Of a stretch of 64,000 nucleotides of DNA, positions 1-11,802 are shown one piece after another. The translations under genes were made by a program, and so were the position numbers. The notes under the pieces were generated by a model. It saw nothing but the letters and a program-made list of their open reading frames with translations. It ran no database searches and was not told the origin of the DNA. Source of the stretch: Craterostigma plantagineum (lineage: Eukaryota; Streptophyta; Magnoliopsida; Lamiales; Linderniaceae); NCBI GenBank assembly GCA_027422505.1, contig JAPQWV010000122.1:1054001-1118000 (forward strand), given 5' to 3'. Every line of letters begins with the position of its first letter. Positions within the stretch are counted from its first letter, which is position 1.

Positions 1-379
1 CTTAGTTATAGACACCGAATTTTCCGTATCTAATGCTGTGTTTTCTTGTAGTGGAAGTCAACGAAACAAGATTCAGGCCAGTTATATACTTCGAGGGAAA
101 CCCGACATTCTTCATAAGATGAGATCATCGAAGCAGCAAGTGTGCACAGACAGAGAGGGATACAACTATATTTCTGACAGTCAAGTTCTGAATATATTTC
201 TTGCGACGAAGTGTAAGAGATTGAAAACCGCGTAATGTGCTTTTCAAGTAGATGTATGATAGAGAAAACAAGAACATTAGAAATAATTAACATTAGCGAA
301 GCAAACATAGAGGCATATCAGAGAGCACACTTATGTAAATTCCCTGAAAAAGGTAATTATTTCTCTCTTTCGTTTCTCA
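1..379. other. No gene recognised at left edge
   Basis: This stretch lies beyond the 3' end of the decayed receptor-kinase copy. A 92-codon open frame on the minus strand (30-308) has a hydrophobic start but no recognisable domain or splice context, so it is not called as a gene. Confidence 0.5.
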
Positions 380-3300
380 ACCCCTGACTCTCACTCTCAC
401 AGTGTTGGAAGTTCTCTAAAGGATGCCGTTTAGCCGCACTTTGATTTCTTTAGTTCAGCAGCAACATCTTTCATATTCATCCTCTCACTAGGCAAATTGG
501 CGGAGCAAATAAGACCCAATTCCAAAATAGACACGATACAATGCAATAGTTTCTCGTTGAAGTTGTTTTCGTCTCGTAAAATGTTGACCGATTTAGCATC
601 ATTCGAATCATTTCATCATGCATTGAATCATTTACCCCATCTCTGAGCGTTATGTCTCACAAAAACAATTCACGCTCGGCCTCTTCCCTGTAAATGTTTC
701 CAATACCATTATCTCATAGCTATACACGTCGCATCTCGTGGAAACTATGCCTTCCGAACCATATTCTTCAACCCATATTTGATTCATTCAAGCCAAAAAA
801 AAAGTATGATATATCTATATGAACAAATGCACTAAAAAGTCCATTATGTGTATTCCTGGAGCCACATAACCGAGCATCGCAAGAGTCCTAGTATGTGTCA
901 TGCTTTCTCCTTCATTCAATAACTTCGTTATACCAAAATCGCTAATACGGGCCACCATATCTTCGTCAAGTAGGACATTTCCTGGCTTCAAATCACAGTG
1001 TACCACTTGAGTTGAATAACCATGGTGAAGGTATTCCAATGCACTCGCAACATCAATCATTATGTCGAGTCTTTGCGTGATGTTTATATTTTGGTTTTCA
1101 GAATACAAGCACTTCTCCAAACTCCCATTTTGCATGTATTCTAGTATGAGGGCCTTGAAATCTTGATTCCTACAACTATCGAGAACTTTAACAAGGTTTC
1201 TAGGACGGAGATTTCTTAATATCTCGCATTCGACTTCAAAAGACCTCAACGAACGGTCTAGTCTATTGTGAAATACTTTCACGGCCAAGGTGGTTCCATC
1301 TCTTAGAACGCCTTTATAAACCGCGAAACTTCCCTTCCCAAGTAGACTATTTTCACTATAGTTTTCAGTAGCATGCAATAGCTCATAATAAGAGAATCGT
1401 ACGGGTTGTCCTGTACCAGGTGCATCGAAAATGATTGGATGAGACATTTTCCTTTGATATCTCATCGTTGCATATGCCAAACAGATGATAAAAAACAAGG
1501 CTCCGATTCCTACTGATATGAGCAATGGTTGGAGTATTTTCTTCTTCATTGCTCTCTTTTGGTGGGGTACCTGTCAATATAAAACCTTGAACCTCGAGGG
1601 ACCACACAGCGCACCGTTGTTCATGAACGACTGGCTTGTGAAATTTTTAAAAGGTCCATTTATTGGGATCTCTCCAGACAAGCCATTGAAGGAAACGTTG
1701 AAGTGTTCTAGATATCCTCAAGAGACTTTGGGATCGATCCGTTGAGTTTGTTGTGAGAAAGGTCCAAAGAAACCAAATTAATCATCCTTCCAATTGACTC
1801 GGGAATAGGGCCATGGAAATTGTTATTGGCCATGGAAGTCGTTAATCAATAAAAATCGCAGACTTTAAATTCCTATTTCTGGAGGCAAAGAACCTGATAA
1901 AGATTTGAGGAAACAGTCATTGTTAGAAGACCCTTCAAGTTCCAACGGCTTGAAGGTATGCTCGAATTTATGTTGTTCTCATCCAGATATATCTCTCTTT
2001 AAGGATGATATATTTCCCAAGCACTCTGGTATTGGACCTGTGAGTTGATTCCCATCCAGATATATAATTCCAAAACTCTTTAGTTGGCACAACCCGTTTG
2101 GAATGAATCCTTCAATTCGGTTGCCTTCGAGAGAGAATCTTTGAAGGTTATGCAAATTATGAAGTGTTCTTGGTATCTCTCCAGTCAAATAATTGGCACT
2201 TGAACTCAATGTTACGAGCCCAGTTAAGTTACCGATTTCGTTAGGAATGTTACCTTTGGAGCCACACCTAAAAGCGAAGAAATTGATGAGAGAAGAAGAG
2301 AGATTTCCAATGGACGTAGGAATGGAACTATTCAATGGATTTTCAGAAACTTCTAGGTATCTGCAGTTCGCCAATGAGTCAATGAAGCTCAGTTTCCGAT
2401 GTAAAGCCATTCGCACCCAAGCCCAGGGATTCTAAGAGTGTTAAATCTCCTAACGAACTTGGAATAAACCAGTTAGTTCGTTGCAGGTAAGGTCCAAAGT
2501 AGCAAGTTTCGAGGAGTTTAAGATAGAAATTGGAAAGCCTCCACCAAAGTAATTTCCTCCAAGATAGAGTATTTCAAGATTTGGCAGATCATGATCTAAT
2601 TTTGATGGAAGATCACCCGAAAGTCTATTTTGAAATAGGCTAAAGATTCTCAAACGATTTCTCCCTAAGTTTAGAGACTCAAGTTCCACTAGTTCACCCA
2701 ATGCATGCGGTATCTTACCTGCGTAAGAAGTATCGCCAAATTAGGTTCGAGCTAACAAATGCAATGGTTAGACATAGAATTCATGAATGAAGGATTGTGA
2801 TCGAGAAGTAAATGGAAAGAGATATATACCGGATATGTTGTTAGATGACAGCTCTAAGACTTGAAGCTTAGAGCACAACGAAATATTCGTTGGAATTTCA
2901 CCGTATAGCTCATTCATAGCTAAATAAAGTCCCATGAGTAACGGAAGGCGAAAACAGATATCACGTGGAAGTGCACCAAATAAATAATTCTCCGTTAAGT
3001 CTAAACTTTGAAGTGTTGATATGTTGAAGAGGCTCGACAGTATCAAACCGATAAGTCGATTTGTTCTGATCTTCAAATAACTAAGGTTACGGAGATTTCC
3101 AATCCATTCTGGTAAACCCCCTTCGATATAATTGGCCAGCATACTGAGGGTTCCATGCTTGTCAAGTTAGCAAATGAAGAAGGTAGAAAACCCGAAAGAT
3201 GATTGTTATCCATGTATAGCTGTTTGAGACCGTGGAGATTTCCTGTTGATTCTGGAATCTTTCCTTCGAGAGAGTTGAACGACACCTCCAAAGTGTCGAG

Positions 3301-3779
3301 CTTTGACTCGTTTATAAAAGAGAAGAGAAACGAATCCAAGCTCGTAAAGCTGTTGTTCATATACAAGAACTCGAGCCTATGCAAGGATGCAAAGAAAGAA
3401 GGGAACTCACCAGCGGAGCTATTTTCGCCTATGCTTACGAATCGCAACCTTCGCCGGCGCGACAAATCTCCAGGAATTGTCCCGAAAAAGTTATTACCTG
3501 TGAGGTGGGATTTCGCCCGTGAGGCCCATGTAAGAAAAATGTTCAAATAAGCTACTCTTTGGTGTCGTTTCCCGCATGTAATTCCAACCCAGCTGCAAAT
3601 CGGAGACGTAGCAGTCCAATTTTGCATGATAAAATCGTAAGGATCTGAAGTGATTTTGGATTTGAGAGAGAGAAGGGACGGCTGATCCGTAGTCGTGATG
3701 GCTGCCGAAGAACATGTAAGAAAGCTTATGAAAACGAAGGTCTAGAAGATTAGGACGACGTAAGTTTTGGAGTTTCCAT
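380..3779 (-). pseudogene. LRR receptor-like kinase, decayed tandem copy
   Basis: A broken copy of the neighbouring receptor kinase at 4349-8580. The start is visible near 3779, but an in-frame stop follows within ten codons and the signal-peptide region is shifted. Leucine-rich repeats are recognisable in pieces (3627-3073, 3142-2768, 2701-2450, 2416-1979), separated by frameshifts and stops. A transmembrane segment and kinase domain run from 1549 to about 860. The glycine-rich loop has lost a codon. The catalytic loop reads HCDLKPGNVLL, so the residue before Asp is Cys (non-RD), and the metal-binding DFG is intact. The last kinase exon (about 760-380) is also shifted and contains stops. Two introns seem to sit where they do in the neighbour: about 2833-2721, and just after the YVAPG segment. 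Known: this family (subfamily XII) senses microbial patterns at the plasma membrane. Inferred: non-functional. Confidence 0.85.
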
Positions 3780-4348
3780 CCATGATGCGAAACAACGAAT
3801 GTAGTGTGAATGAATCCCATTACGTATTATTGTGGTTTTATAGCACTTGTGATCATCCAACAAGCAGTGCAATGACCATTCTCAAAAGTAGTCACCTGCG
3901 AGAGCGAATGTGACTGACGCTAACAAGGTTGGGAAAATAACACATTGATTTTAATGATAGACTACTTTTGTGGACCACGTAATTACAAACTAGCATGTTA
4001 TGTTCCCATCTTACATACGAGAAAACTAGTAATGACAACGACCAAGACCAGGTGAAGAAACAATGAATGAATACAAGCACTCAACAAAAAGAAAAAGCCA
4101 AGAAATAAGGCTACGATGCGGGAGATTCTACCAAGTCTTGCAATGAGAAAATAGCACGACGCCATTTGGTTATTTCTGAACACACCTACCATCACCAAGT
4201 AATTCTGCTGAAGCTTCGGAAGTAAATCAAGAGCCAAGAACAATAAAAATAAACTAATAAAATAAGAGAAAGTTGCTAAAGGTGAAGATACGAATATCCC
4301 AAAAGAAAAAGCATTTTGCAGTATTTTCTGTTGGTATATTCTTGACCT
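3780..4348. other. Spacer between tandem receptor-kinase copies
   Basis: This is the upstream region of the decayed copy and the downstream region of the second copy. Minus-strand open frames at 3892-4080 and 3998-4243 are short and hydrophobic, and I recognise no domain in them. No promoter element is clear. Confidence 0.4.
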
Positions 4349-7300
4349 TCAGATCTCTGAGACGACTCTCACTGTCTTGGAAGTTTCTCTATGAGACGTC
4401 ATTACCCTCACTTTGATTTTGATTAGTTGGGCAGCAACATCTTTCATATTCATCCTCTCACCAGGCGACTTAGCAGAGCAAATAAGACCCAGTTCCAAAA
4501 TAGGAACTATACAATGCAATATTTTCTCGCTGAAGCTGTTTTCATCTTCTGAGCTGCTGATCAATTTCCCATCAATGACTTGATTTACTTCATGAGGCGT
4601 AGATCCTTTCACCCATTCCCTGAGCGTTGTGTCTCCCGAAAACATTTCATCGCTCGGTCTCTTCCCCGTAAAGGTCTCCAACAGCATTATCCCATAGCTA
4701 TACACGTCGCATCTCGTGGAAACTATGCCTTCTGAACCATATTCTTCAAACCACGTTTAATTGAAGCAAAGAAAAGTAGGATATATCACTATATAAACAA
4801 ACACAATACAAAGATTAAAATCGAATAATTTATATTGAAATATTCAATTTACAATACAAACACCTTTCACTCTTCCACTAGGAGTGAAGGATGAGTCGGC
4901 TCGACTCGAGGTCGAGTATATAGTAAGCGAACTCGAGCTTTCCATCTGAATAGCTTTCAAACTCTTTATTTTTTTTAAGAACTTACTTAATTTATTTATT
5001 TTTTAAAAACTCAAGCTCGAACTTAAATATAACGGGTCGAGGTCGCAAAGTCAACGTGCTCGAGCCAAGAAAATGAACCGAGCTCGGCTCATTTACACCC
5101 CTACTTCCACTTCATTTTTATACCATGTCGTATATCAAACGAAATGTCCAAGATAAAAAGTTCACCTAATCTCCCACCTTATTATGATTATGGTTATTGT
5201 GCTCAATATATCAATTTTTTGGACATTAAATTTATATATATATATATAACGAAAACAAATTACACAAACATGTTTCTAATACAGACGAGAAACATTTATA
5301 TCATTCATGTAATTAGAATTATATTTTGAGTGGGTCTTAGAGGAGTTATAAAAATTGTATTCTTTGATAATTATAACGAACTATTCATTTAACATGTTAT
5401 CCATGAGCCTGGACCGAAAAAATTACTATCTTAGAGAATTTATTAAATAATCGAATATTAATTTATCGAGTTTCTACGCTATATACGGTCAACTATGTAT
5501 GCATACCTGGAGCCATATAACCAAGCGTTGCGAAGGTACCAGTGTGCGTCATGCTATCTCCTTCATTCAATAACTTTGTTATACCAAAATCACTTATACG
5601 AGTCACCATATCTTCGTCTAGGAGGACATTCTCCGGCTTCAAGTCACAGTGAACTACTGGGTTCGAACAGCCGTGGTGTAGATATTCCAATGCACTTGCA
5701 ACATCGATCATTATGTCGAGTCTTTGCGTGATGCTTATATGTTTGTTTTCAGTATACAACAACTTTTCCAAACTCCCATTTTGCATGTATTCTAGTATGA
5801 TGGCCTTGAAATCTTGATTCGTACAAGTACCGAGGACTTTAACAAGATTTCTATGACGGAGATTTCTTAATATTTCGCATTCGACTTCGAAAGACCTCAA
5901 CGAGCGTTCTAGCTGTATGTTAAACACTTTCACGGCCAAGTTGGTTCCATCACTAAGAATGCCTTTATAAACCGAACCAAAACTTCCATTCCCAAGTAAA
6001 TTACTTTCGCTATAGTTTTCAGTAGCGTGCAATAGCTCGTAATAAGAGAATCTTGCGTGTGCTCCAATAGCAGGTGCGTTGGAAACAATTGGATGACTCG
6101 TTTTCCTTCTAAATCTCGTCGCTGCATAGGCCAAGCAGACAATAAAAAGTGACGCTCCAATTCCTACAGAAATGAGTAGTAGCCAAAGCATCTTCGTTGT
6201 CTTCTTCTTTTCTCCATGTTGCTGAGATTCATGGCAAGTTAAAACATTGAACCTTGAGGGGCCACAAAGTGCAGCATTGAACATGAACGATTGACTTGTG
6301 AAATTTTGAAAAGGTCCATCGACTGGGAACTCTCCAGATAATTCATTAAAAGAAACATTAAAATATTCTAGATATGTTAGAGCCTCTAGAGATTTAGGGA
6401 TCGTCCCATTAAATTTGTTGCGAGAAAGGTCCAAAGAAACTAAACTGATCATGCTTCCAATTGACTCGGGAATCGGGCCTCTGAAATCGTTATTGGCCAG
6501 AGAAAGATTAACTAGTTGTATTAAACCCCCAAGGGTTTCAGGAATATCACCCGACAGTTGATTCATTGAGAGATCAATAAATATTGCAGACTTCAGATTT
6601 CCTATTTCAGGAGGCAGGGAACTTGTTAAAGAATTTGAGGAAACGCTAAATTTTAATAGATCTGCCAAATTCCAAAGGCTTGAAGGTAAACTCGAATTCA
6701 AGTTGTTGTAATCCAAATATAGCTCTCTTAAAGAGGATATATTTCCCAAGCAGTCTGATATTGGACCTATGAGCTGATTCCCACCCAGATATATAATTCC
6801 TAGACTCTTTTGTTGGCAGAGTTTATCCGAAATGAGCCCTTCAATTCGGTTGTCAGAAAGGGAGAACCTTTGAAGTCTCTGCAAATTACGAAGTGTTCCT
6901 GGAATATCTCCTGTCAATTTATTGCCACCTAAATTCAACGATACTAGCCCAGTTAAATTGCCTATTTCGTTAGGAACATTACCTGTGATGCCACAACGAT
7001 AAACAGACAAATTGATCAGAGAAGAAGATATATTTCCAACAGACGTAGGAATGGCACCATGTAATGGGTTTTGGGCAACTGACAGATAAATAAGTGTCTG
7101 CAATTCGTCAAAGAGTCGACGAAGCTCAACTCGGAGTCAGATGTAAAGCCATTCGCGGGCAAGTTCAAGGCTTGTAATAATCTCAAATCCCCTATGGAAC
7201 TGGGAATTGAACCAGTCAGCTTGTTGAAGGAAAGGTCTAGTAGAGTAAGTTTAGAGCAATTTAAGATAGAGTTTGGGAAACTTCCGCCAAAGTCATTGCC

Positions 7301-8580
7301 TCCAAGATAGAGCCCTTCGAGATTAGGTGGAAAATAACCCAACTTTTGTGGAAGATCGCCCGAAAGTCTATTCGCTGCGAAGCTAATTGTTCTCAAACTG
7401 GTGATATTGTATACGTTCATAGGCACGAAACCGCTTAAATGATTGCCCCCTAAGCTCAGAATCTCAAGTTCCCCGAGCTCACCTAATGAATGTGGTATCT
7501 CCCCTGCATGAAAATCATCGCCATATGAAATAAATGCTAACTTAGAACTCATGCGTGAACAATTGATTGAGAGATATATGAAATATGTACCAGCAATGTT
7601 GTTAGCTGACAGGTCCAGGACTTTAAGCTTCGAACACAATGAAATATTCGATGGAATATAGCCGTATAGCTTGTTCGCTGCTAAAGAAAGTCCTCTGAGT
7701 AATGGAAGGCGAAGACACATATCATCTGGAAGTGTGTCAGATAATTTGTTCTGCGTCAAGACTAAATTCTGAAGTGTTGATATGTTGAAGATACTCGATG
7801 GTATCGAACCGATAAGTCGATTTGATTGGAAATTCAAATACGTAAGATTATGAAGATTCCCCATCCATTCCGAGAAACCCCCTTCAATATAGTTGTCGCG
7901 CATATGAAGATATACCAGACTTGTTAAATTAGAAAGTGAAGAAGGTAGAAAACCTGAAAGCTGATTGCCTTGCATGACCAGCTGCTTGAGACCAAGAAGT
8001 TTTCCTATTGATTCTGGAATATTACCTCGGAGAGAGTTGAACGACACGTCAAAGTGACGAGCTTTGACTCGTTAGCAAAAGATGCGAGAAACGAATCCAA
8101 ACTCGTGAAGCTGTTGTTGTTCAGATGTAAGAACTCGAGCTCGTTAAAAGATGCAAACCAAGAAGGGACTTCACCGGCGAAGTTATTTTCGCTGATGCTT
8201 ACAAACCTCAACCTTCGCAGGCGTGACAAATCTCTCGGAATCATCCCAGAGAAGTTATTGCCTGTCATGTCGAGAGAGATGAGAAAAGAGAGGTTCCCAA
8301 GTTGAGGTGGGATTTCGCCGGCGAGGCCCATGTAAGAAATGTTCAAATATGTTACTCTGTGGTGTCGATTCCCACAAGTAACTCCAATCCAGTTGCAAAC
8401 TGGAGATTTGATGGTCCAGTTTGGCATGATATTATTGTAAGGATCCGAAGTAATTTTCGACTTTAATGAGAGAAGGGCCGACTGATCCGTAGTCGTGATA
8501 GTTGCTGAAAAGCATGTAAGAAAAAAGGATGTAGTAAATAAGATCATAAGGAGTCGAACGCAGTTGGAGTTTCTTTCCAT
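4349..8580 (-). pseudogene. LRR receptor-like kinase (subfamily XII, non-RD), two frameshifts
   Basis: A predicted plasma-membrane immune-type receptor kinase. The start is taken at 8580 (MERNSNCV...), which opens directly into a signal peptide; the longer frame to 8685 has none. Order: signal peptide, LRR N-terminal domain with a paired-Cys segment (CNWIGVTCG), about twenty LRRs, a transmembrane helix near 6190-6130, and the kinase. The kinase has loop GNGSFGSVYKG, catalytic HCDLKPENVLL (Cys before Asp, so non-RD) and DFG. Introns: a short phase-1 intron of about 85 bp within the LRRs (about 7590-7508), and 5506-4744 before the last exon (4743-4349), which joins MAP to EYGSEG. Odd: comparison with the tandem copy shows single-base losses near 8055 and near 7098, each shifting frame inside an LRR. 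They may be true lesions or assembly errors. Known relatives are EFR, Xa21 and At3g47570-like kinases. Ligand unknown. Confidence 0.85.
4880..5103. mobile_element. hAT-like MITE in the receptor-kinase intron
   Basis: A short element of about 224 bp with imperfect terminal inverted repeats: the left end is AGGAGTGAAGGATGAG and the right end complements to TAGGGGTGTAAATGAG. It is rich in CTCGAG-type words. It is flanked by an identical 8-bp duplication, CTTCCACT (4872-4879 and 5104-5111), the signature of hAT transposition. It has no coding capacity and lies inside the large intron of the second receptor kinase. Confidence 0.8.
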
Positions 8581-8789
8581 TATGAGTTGTAGCAGAAGAA
8601 TCCAAAGGCGACTACAATGAATTTGCTGGCTGAACTTGATGTTGACGACTGACCAAAGACCATATAAGGAGAAGAATAAAAACAAGGGTCAATTCGAAAT
8701 CAGGCCCCACTAGGGGTTTGGTTTCGAATTCAGGCTCTTTTTGAGAATTTTTTAGGTTAAAGGACTCATTTTGTGTTTCTGTAAAAAAG
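8581..8789. promoter_or_regulatory. Upstream region of the receptor kinase
   Basis: This is the 5' side of the minus-strand receptor kinase. A weak TATA-like word lies near 8661-8668 on the minus strand. From about 8695 the DNA passes into the dispersed repeat described next. Confidence 0.3.
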
Positions 8790-9005
8790 GGGTATAAAAG
8801 ATATATGAGCTGGTATAGAATGATTGTTTTGTGTTACAAACTTTCAACGTACTGGTATGTCAGAGCAATGAAGTGGTTCTGCAGAAAATGAACTGGTATC
8901 AGATGATCATAAACTGGTACCGGATTATCGTTTTGTGTTACAAAATTTCAACATACTGATATGTCAGAGCAATGAAGTGGTACTGCATAAAATGATCCTT
9001 AAAAC
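8790..9005. repeat. Dispersed minisatellite-bearing repeat, copy A
   Basis: Contains repeated words such as AACTGGTA, GCAATGAAGTGGT and ACTGCAGAA, including two near-copies of a 130-bp segment (about 8820 and 8930). The same word set recurs at 12655-12830 and, inverted, at 34690-34850. I cannot assign it to a known transposon class. Confidence 0.6.
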
Positions 9006-9510
9006 TATTTTTTTTGCCAAGAGCACATAAATACTAAATTATACTTATGGGAGGGCCGAAATAAAACGCCCCTAAAAACAATACACCAAAAAAATTCAGG
9101 AAAATCATCCTTTCGGATACTGCCATTGACGAAAGCGATTCAGAAGCCACCCACGAAAGGGATTGTGATTGTTACATTTGAAATAAAAAATAGTATGGTG
9201 ATAACTCATGTTGACTGCTATTGCAAAATACTGTCTGAATTCACTTGGCAACATATGGTTTGTCTTTTTTAGATTTGGAAACTAAAATTAAATAAATGAT
9301 ATGCGGTGATGTTTGATGAACAAAAATATGGAGAAACGCGTAAGAAATATTCTAACGACGGAATACACCTTGACATGTTTTTTTTTATTTATTTTTGTTC
9401 TTTTTAATGTCTAACAAGCAATAAGTTTCTCTGACGCAGCAGAATGTTGAGACATCTACGCACTTGTCTCCATTCCCGCAAGACACCTGCTACATACATA
9501 AACTTCATCC
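9006..9510. other. Intergenic DNA, nothing recognised
   Basis: AT-rich sequence between the dispersed repeat and the CACTA element. No open frame, RNA gene or repeat was identified. Confidence 0.4.
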
Positions 9511-9924
9511 CACAAGTACAAAGAGTGACACTGGCGTCGGACGTATAGGCGACGGTTTGGGCAAAAACATCGCGTATACGGCACGCGGTGGCATTTTCGA
9601 TATTATTTTTGACATATGTAAACTATAGGCGACGGTTTCGCTTTCAGAACCGTCACGTAATACTCCCGAAATCTATAGGCGACGCGACGCCTGTTGGAAA
9701 CAAACTGTCGCCTATATATCTCCCGTATATGATTTTTTTATTATTTAGAAGAATAGGCGACGGTTTCTGCCTTAAGCGTCGCATATGCCCCGGGGAAAGT
9801 ATAGGCGACCGTTACGTGCAGACAACCGTCGCCGGCGCTCATATAAAGTAATAAACTTCATATTAGTTCATTTTATTGAATTAACAAATCTTGTTACATT
9901 CTTTGGATTTTCAAGGCATTAAGG

Positions 9925-11105
9925 ATGGCGACTATGCGTGGTGCATTTCAGAAAAAGAAGGCTACAAGTTGGAAAGCATGCAAGGTTAGGCCTGTTTTAT
10001 AATATTTCAAAGTATATGGAATATTTTAGCATTTTGATGATATTGAATTAATATACTCTTTGTTGAAATTTAGTATCCACAACAACCGGTGGGTAGTGAA
10101 TAACAAATAATATAGTTCTCTCTCTTCCTTCCCCCTTTCTCTCTAAAACCAAAACCCTAACTCAAGAACAGCCGCCGCCACCATATTTTCCCCTCCTCCC
10201 CCTCCTCCATTAATGGAGGATGGGGGAGCTTTTCTTCTTTTAGCTGTTTCCGTTTCATTAAAAAAAAAAAAAAACAATTCCCACCACCACAACCTCACGC
10301 CACTGCCTTCCGCCTTCCGCCTGCCACCGCTGTCGTTGTCGCCTCCTCCCCCTGCCGCCGTCGCCTCTGGCCGTCGCTGTCGCCGTCTCCTCCGTCAAGG
10401 ATATTTCCGCGCACCTCCCACCTCCACTGCTCAAGCCGTCCTGCCTCCCTACGTCGGCCACGCAGCTCCGTCCCCCACCGCCGGCAACGCCGCCCCGCCT
10501 CCAGCCACGCCGCCGGCCGTGCCGCCCCACCTCTTGCCTCCAGCCAAGCCGCCGCCCACCTCCAGCCACGCCTCCGGCAGTACCGCCCCAACTCTAGTCA
10601 CGTCATCCACCGTCTTCGCTAGTTTTGAGTTTCTCGTCGTGGGACTCATCTCTCTCGACCCTTGGGTCGGGAGCCTTTTCTCCCTTAGTGGAGCTTCAGT
10701 CCGATGTTGATAAAAACCCAGAAGTTGAAGGCCAAGTGAAAATGAAGAGTATCGTAGATTTAGCTTAACAGCTTTTTCTGTTATAGGTTCTTTAGTTCTT
10801 TGGTTGTAGCTTATGGGTTTTGTTTTCTGTCGGTTTTGTCCCTTGTGGACCTTTTCTCCCCTTGTGGGAGTGTTTGTGCCCCTTTGTGGGATGTGTTGTG
10901 CTCGTCTGTGAGCCTTTGTTCTCCCGGTTGGTGATGTACCGGTGAGACCCTTTGGGCTATTTAGTCCTTGTATCTTTGTTAATTAATGCAAGCGATCGTT
11001 TCAGGAAAAAAAAAAAAACAACCGGTGGGTAGTGAACTATGTGGCTTTTACGTCATGCGATATATGTACGATCTTATAAGATGATCGGGGCGGAAACAGT
11101 AACCT
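9925..11105 (+). pseudogene. Ulp1-like (C48) cysteine protease remnant inside the CACTA element
   Basis: A first fragment, 9925-9984 (MATMRGAFQKKKATSWKACK), ends at a GT donor. A second exon starts at 10074 after TTTAG and reads YPQQPVGSE, breaks off at 10100, and resumes at 11037 with LCGFYVMRYMYDLI before a stop. The Gln then Cys-Gly-Phe/Tyr pattern matches the catalytic Gln and Cys region of Ulp1/SENP (C48) proteases, a domain carried by many plant CACTA and Mutator elements. The break is a 917-bp insertion two codons before the catalytic Cys, and a stop follows soon after, so no active protease is expected. Only the C-terminal part of the domain is seen. Confidence 0.6.
10101..11017 (+). 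mobile_element. Polyadenylated retrocopy (LINE-mobilised) with 19-bp target duplication
   Basis: A 917-bp insert is flanked by identical copies of ACAACCGGTGGGTAGTGAA (10082-10100 and 11018-11036). It ends in an A-rich tail directly before the second copy. Perfect long target duplications plus a terminal poly(A) are the hallmarks of LINE-type target-primed reverse transcription. The 5' part looks like a transcript leader (CT-rich, AACCCTAA, then GCCGCCGCC). An open frame at 10213-10710 is proline- and alanine-rich, with no recognised domain and an internal A14 run. It could be a processed pseudogene of a host transcript, a truncated LINE or a long SINE-like element; no reverse transcriptase is seen. 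Confidence 0.8.
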
Positions 11106-11802
11106 CGGAAATGTGAGAATTTTTTCTAAGTTTCTATTTAATTTCTATTATGTTTAAATGTTTAATTGAAACAAGTTTTCTTTCAATAGGTGTTAGATGG
11201 CATCGCTTATGACAACGAATCCGTGGAAGAAGTTCAATAAATGTGGGCAGAGTAGTTCAATGAAATTTTTCTAGCATCGTGAGTTGATCGGTAATTTGCT
11301 TTTATATGTGACTGACATACATTGTCGAACTGAATTTATTGTTTAATGTTATAATGAAGTTCGATTTATTTGAATATTGTGTTTAATAATTGGTTTATAA
11401 GTGTTGGGTTTGAATGCTGCATTGAAATGTTTTGAAAAGGTTTGTCGGGATAACAAAAAAAAACAAAATATTAAGAAAAAAAAAGTAAAACCACTGACAG
11501 TTCCACGGAACCGTTGCTTAAAGGTCAGTATGGGCGACGGTTTCGGTAAAAGACGTCGCCTATAGTGAGGCATAGCCGACGGTTTTTAATGAAAACCGTC
11601 GTCTGTGCTTCAAAAAAAGGTGTCACTCGTGAAGAATAGGCGACGGTCTACGTCGAAAGCGATGCCTATTTTTCATCATCCGCGAAGGTTTGAAACCGTC
11701 GCCTATACGTCGACACATCAGCGTCGGGGCTCTTGGCGACGCCACGAAAACGTCGCCTATGCGGCATAAAAACGGTCGCCTATTTGTCATTTTGTACTAG
11801 TG

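Larger units (their letters stand above)
9511..11802 (+). mobile_element. CACTA (En/Spm-like) DNA transposon, non-autonomous
   Basis: The left end begins CACAAGTACAAAGAGTGACA. The right end, read on the minus strand, begins CACTAGTACAAAATGACA; together they form a CACTA-type terminal inverted repeat. Both subterminal regions carry many copies in either orientation of the word TAGGCGACGGTTT (for example near 9547, 9627, 9751, 11528, 11638 and 11770), the usual transposase-binding arrangement. The flanking triplets TCC and TTC nearly match a 3-bp duplication. The interior has a Ulp1-protease exon remnant and a nested retrocopy, and no transposase was found. Inferred: a deletion derivative moved in trans. 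Confidence 0.8.

Noticed and set aside
3892..4243. Two small hydrophobic minus-strand frames
   Set aside because: They overlap in different frames, lack any domain, and the sister locus has no counterpart.
10213..10710. 165-codon Pro/Ala-rich open frame
   Set aside because: It lies in the retrocopy, has an internal A run and no domain, and the opposite strand is equally open because of GC-rich repeats.
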